This document shows, in pieces, positions 61,621-64,000 of a DNA stretch of 64,000 nucleotides (position 1 is the first letter of the stretch; each line of letters opens with the position of its first letter). The stretch comes from Serinus canaria (lineage: Eukaryota > Chordata > Aves > Passeriformes > Fringillidae). A program made the position numbers and the translations under genes. Under the pieces are notes generated by a model. The model searched no databases and was not told where the DNA came from. It saw only the letters and a list, made by a program, of their open reading frames with translations. The stretch is taken from positions 6,649,501-6,713,500 of the forward strand of contig NC_066316.1 in NCBI RefSeq assembly GCF_022539315.1. The letters are read 5' to 3'.

Positions 61621-64000
61621 TATGTGTAGCACCAGGCAGGGCATTGCTTGCTCACCCTCAGCCAGACCATTTCTCTACAGAGCTGTAAGAAGTGTTTCTT
61701 TGGGAATAAAAGGGATGCTCCTGTTCTGGGGCAGGCAGATGCTTCCAGGGGTGAGAGCTGCAGGCTCCAGCTCTGATACCTGATGGATTGTGGTGTCAGT
61801 GCATTTATGAAATGCATGACTGCATTCCATCCATGTGATTTCAGTACTCAGTCAGCACCTCTGTGCAGAGGCTCCTGTAACATCTATCAGGAAAGAATGA
61901 GAGCTCATTTAGTCAGCTGCCTGGTGTTTGTATTTGCAGGTTTGTCTTCACAAGAGCACCTTTCCAGAGTCTCAACAGAAAATATGAATATTATGGTCTG
62001 CCACTGACAAAAATGCATTGCAGCTCTTCAGAGCAGCCTTACCTTGTCTGATACTTCACTAAATCTGTCTCAGTGTGATTTGCAGATGTCTTGGGGTCAG
62101 TATTTCAGGCAGTCTTCCAGCCTCTTTAGCATCTTCTCTGCCATACTTCAGCTTTTTCCTAATTCTATTTCTCTTTTCAACAACCTTCAATGTCTCAGTG
62201 CCTGAGAGGTGGTAAATATATTTTTAATTATTAAAGTACAACCAGGTGGTCACAGCTCTGTTGTTGTCCCTTGCTCTAGATTCAGTCCTGAGATGGGACT
62301 TGCTTAACTGCCTCAGACTTGATGTCCCTCCATCCTCAGCCCTACCACTGGTGTGTCTGGCTGCTTCAGAGAGGCACTTCTAGTACTGAGCTACTGAAAA
62401 ACAAAAATGGCAAAAGCCATTCCTAATGATTTGGGAGATCATGTTGAAAATACTTGTGCTTCCTTACTTTTTATTCTTAAGGATAATGGAGCAGGAGCAG
62501 CTGATCTCTGACAAACTCCTAAGAAATCAACTAACAATTTGCCAAACTTTGGCAACAACAATTTCTATCTCTAAGTTTGGAATATTACCTCTTTTTCCTC
62601 TTATTTTGAATGTTGGTTAATTAAAACACTTGGATAATGAAATGTTGTTACTAATTGAACTGCCTGAGAGATCAGTTTTGCAAATAACTTAAAAGTGTGG
62701 AGTTGAAAAAATGTCTTTTTGTAACCACAGAAATGTTTTTCCCCAAACAAAGCAAGATGCAGTAACCTGCTTTAGGCCAGCAAGAGCCCCTTAAAACAGG
62801 GTAATCTCCTCTGCTGTGGGAAATGGATGCTTCTCTGATGGCACAGCTTTCCCCTAAACCCCAGGTGATTTTGTCAGCCTCTTCCTTAGCTCCTCCTGAT
62901 GTTCATGTTTGACTTATTTTAGATAATTAAAAGTATCTTGTGGCTGGAGAGACAGCTGGGGTTTTTCAGCAGTTTGGAGACCCAGGTTCCCTGTAGCAGT
63001 CTGTCCAGCTGTCTCCAAGTTGACTGTATAAAGTGGAGCAGCCTCAACAGGACAGACTGAGTGAGAGACACCAACTCCTCAATCTGTTAGGTGGGGAAAT
63101 GCTCTTGAGATACGAGGAAAAAAGAATTTAACTGTTTTCATCACCTTATAGCATATGTGCTCTTCTGTCATACTGCAGGAACGTTTACAAAGGGATTATG
63201 TGAGAAATAGCCATGGGTTCTCAGCAGGTTTTAGAGAGCCCTTCCCTTGTGATATTTTATTTGTGTGTCTGAAGTGTCCAGTCAGTCATAGCAGAAGGTT
63301 TTATTTTATGTGTGACAGAAGACGAAGAAACACATTTGAGTTGGAAAGAGATGTCAAATATGTCACCTCTGAAATCTGTCTGTTCCAGTAAACCACCTTA
63401 TTGATCTGCTGTGTTCTGCCCTTAGGGCTATGCCTGTGGCTGGGAAAAAGTCTGTTTCTTTAGCAAAGTTTGATATAATATGATTACCTGCTTTACAACA
63501 GCTTCTCTTTCTTTCGTCTGCAGAGTTCAGTGCAGTGTCAATCAAGTATGTATAAGGTTTTCTGTTGTGTATTGAGTTGCTCTTTAATCTGGGTTTACTT
63601 GAAGACTATTGCATAGTAATGACACTGTTTTGCTCTCTCACTAGGGGTTAGATGCTAGAAATCAGTATTCACTATCTCTGGTACTTGCTTAGAGTTTTCC
63701 TTTGGGCTGAAAAAACAAGGTTTGTAAGAAGAAAGAGTGTGTTCCATATAATGAATCAAATCAGTCTCTAAGGAATGTTAATGAGTCTAATTACTAAAAA
63801 TTATGTGATGCTTGATTGTTTTAATAATTTGGGAGGAGCTGGTGTTTTATCTTGACTGCAGTAAGCAGTTTTGATGACATTTAAAAAACCCTTTTCTTCA
63901 GGGAAAGAGTGAATCCAATGTTCGTTTATTCTTTCATTTGCTTTTGGTTTCTGGCAAATATTTTCAGATTATTGTCAAAAAATTAAGGGAGGATTCTGCT

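Larger units (their letters stand above)
29599..64000 (+). other. MACROD2: Intron downstream of the MACROD2 exon (partial)
   Basis: No later exon was found up to the window end. In particular, the next expected segment, which should encode an Ala-Phe-Pro-Cys-Ile-Ser-Thr-Gly-like start leading into the GIYG loop, was not seen. The intron is therefore at least 34.4 kb and should begin in phase 0. It contains the LTR, the minisatellites and the other elements listed below. Confidence 0.75.
54128..64000. other. Long intronic stretch to the window end, no gene recognised
   Basis: This covers about 9.9 kb with no credible exon. Frames of 93-117 codons at 55548-55960 on both strands overlap one another and show no domain. 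A 30-bp duplication (58451-58510) and a G/T-rich tract (61505-61620) are listed separately. Confidence 0.5.

Noticed and set aside
29599..64000. A second MACROD2 exon or a nested gene such as FLRT3
   Set aside because: No segment encoding the expected next macrodomain residues and no long leucine-rich-repeat frame was found on either strand.

Overview
The window is vertebrate nuclear DNA, almost certainly from a bird. It is AT-leaning, has no dense run of genes, and carries several 5'-truncated CR1 LINE copies with the avian 3' end (the 'gggttggaa' and 'attctgtgattctt' type ends). A 1,028-bp retroviral LTR with an intact target-site duplication is also present. The CR1 subtypes and the LTR style would suit a songbird, but that is inference; turtles and crocodilians also carry CR1.

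Only one piece of protein-coding sequence is convincing: a 122-bp internal exon at 29477-29598 on the + strand. It has a pyrimidine tract plus AG acceptor and a GTAAGT donor, and encodes a macrodomain segment recognised as MACROD2 (ADP-ribosyl-hydrolase). The rest of the window reads as flanking intron: about 29.5 kb upstream and 34.4 kb downstream. MACROD2 is known for very large introns, so one exon in 64 kb is expected. No neighbouring MACROD2 exon, no nested gene such as FLRT3, and no tRNA or rRNA gene was found by eye.

Layout. 1-15 kb: intron with a CR1 stub at the left edge, two longer sense CR1 copies (4432-4895, 9756-10125), a 33-bp and a ~205-bp tandem duplication, and a small CpG-dense patch near 14.4 kb. 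15-29 kb: an antisense CR1 (15096-15740), a G/T-rich tract (17160-17325), a 14-bp-arm palindrome (24486-24516), two short antisense CR1 ends and a purine/pyrimidine mirror-like tract. 29.5 kb: the exon. 30-41.5 kb: possible old LINE remnant, an AT-rich segment, then a 23-bp minisatellite (40381-40494) with a solo LTR (40493-41520) inserted at its right edge. 41.5-64 kb: a nested 41-bp/113-bp tandem array (45673-46062), a TA microsatellite (48929-49021), two more short antisense CR1 ends, a 64-bp and a 30-bp tandem duplication, and another G/T-rich tract.

Nothing here looks like a new multi-gene system. The items most worth a second look are the nested 41-bp array, the LTR sitting at the edge of the minisatellite, the ~205-bp duplication, the 31-bp palindrome, and a compact cluster of transcription-factor-like motifs near 48.1 kb.
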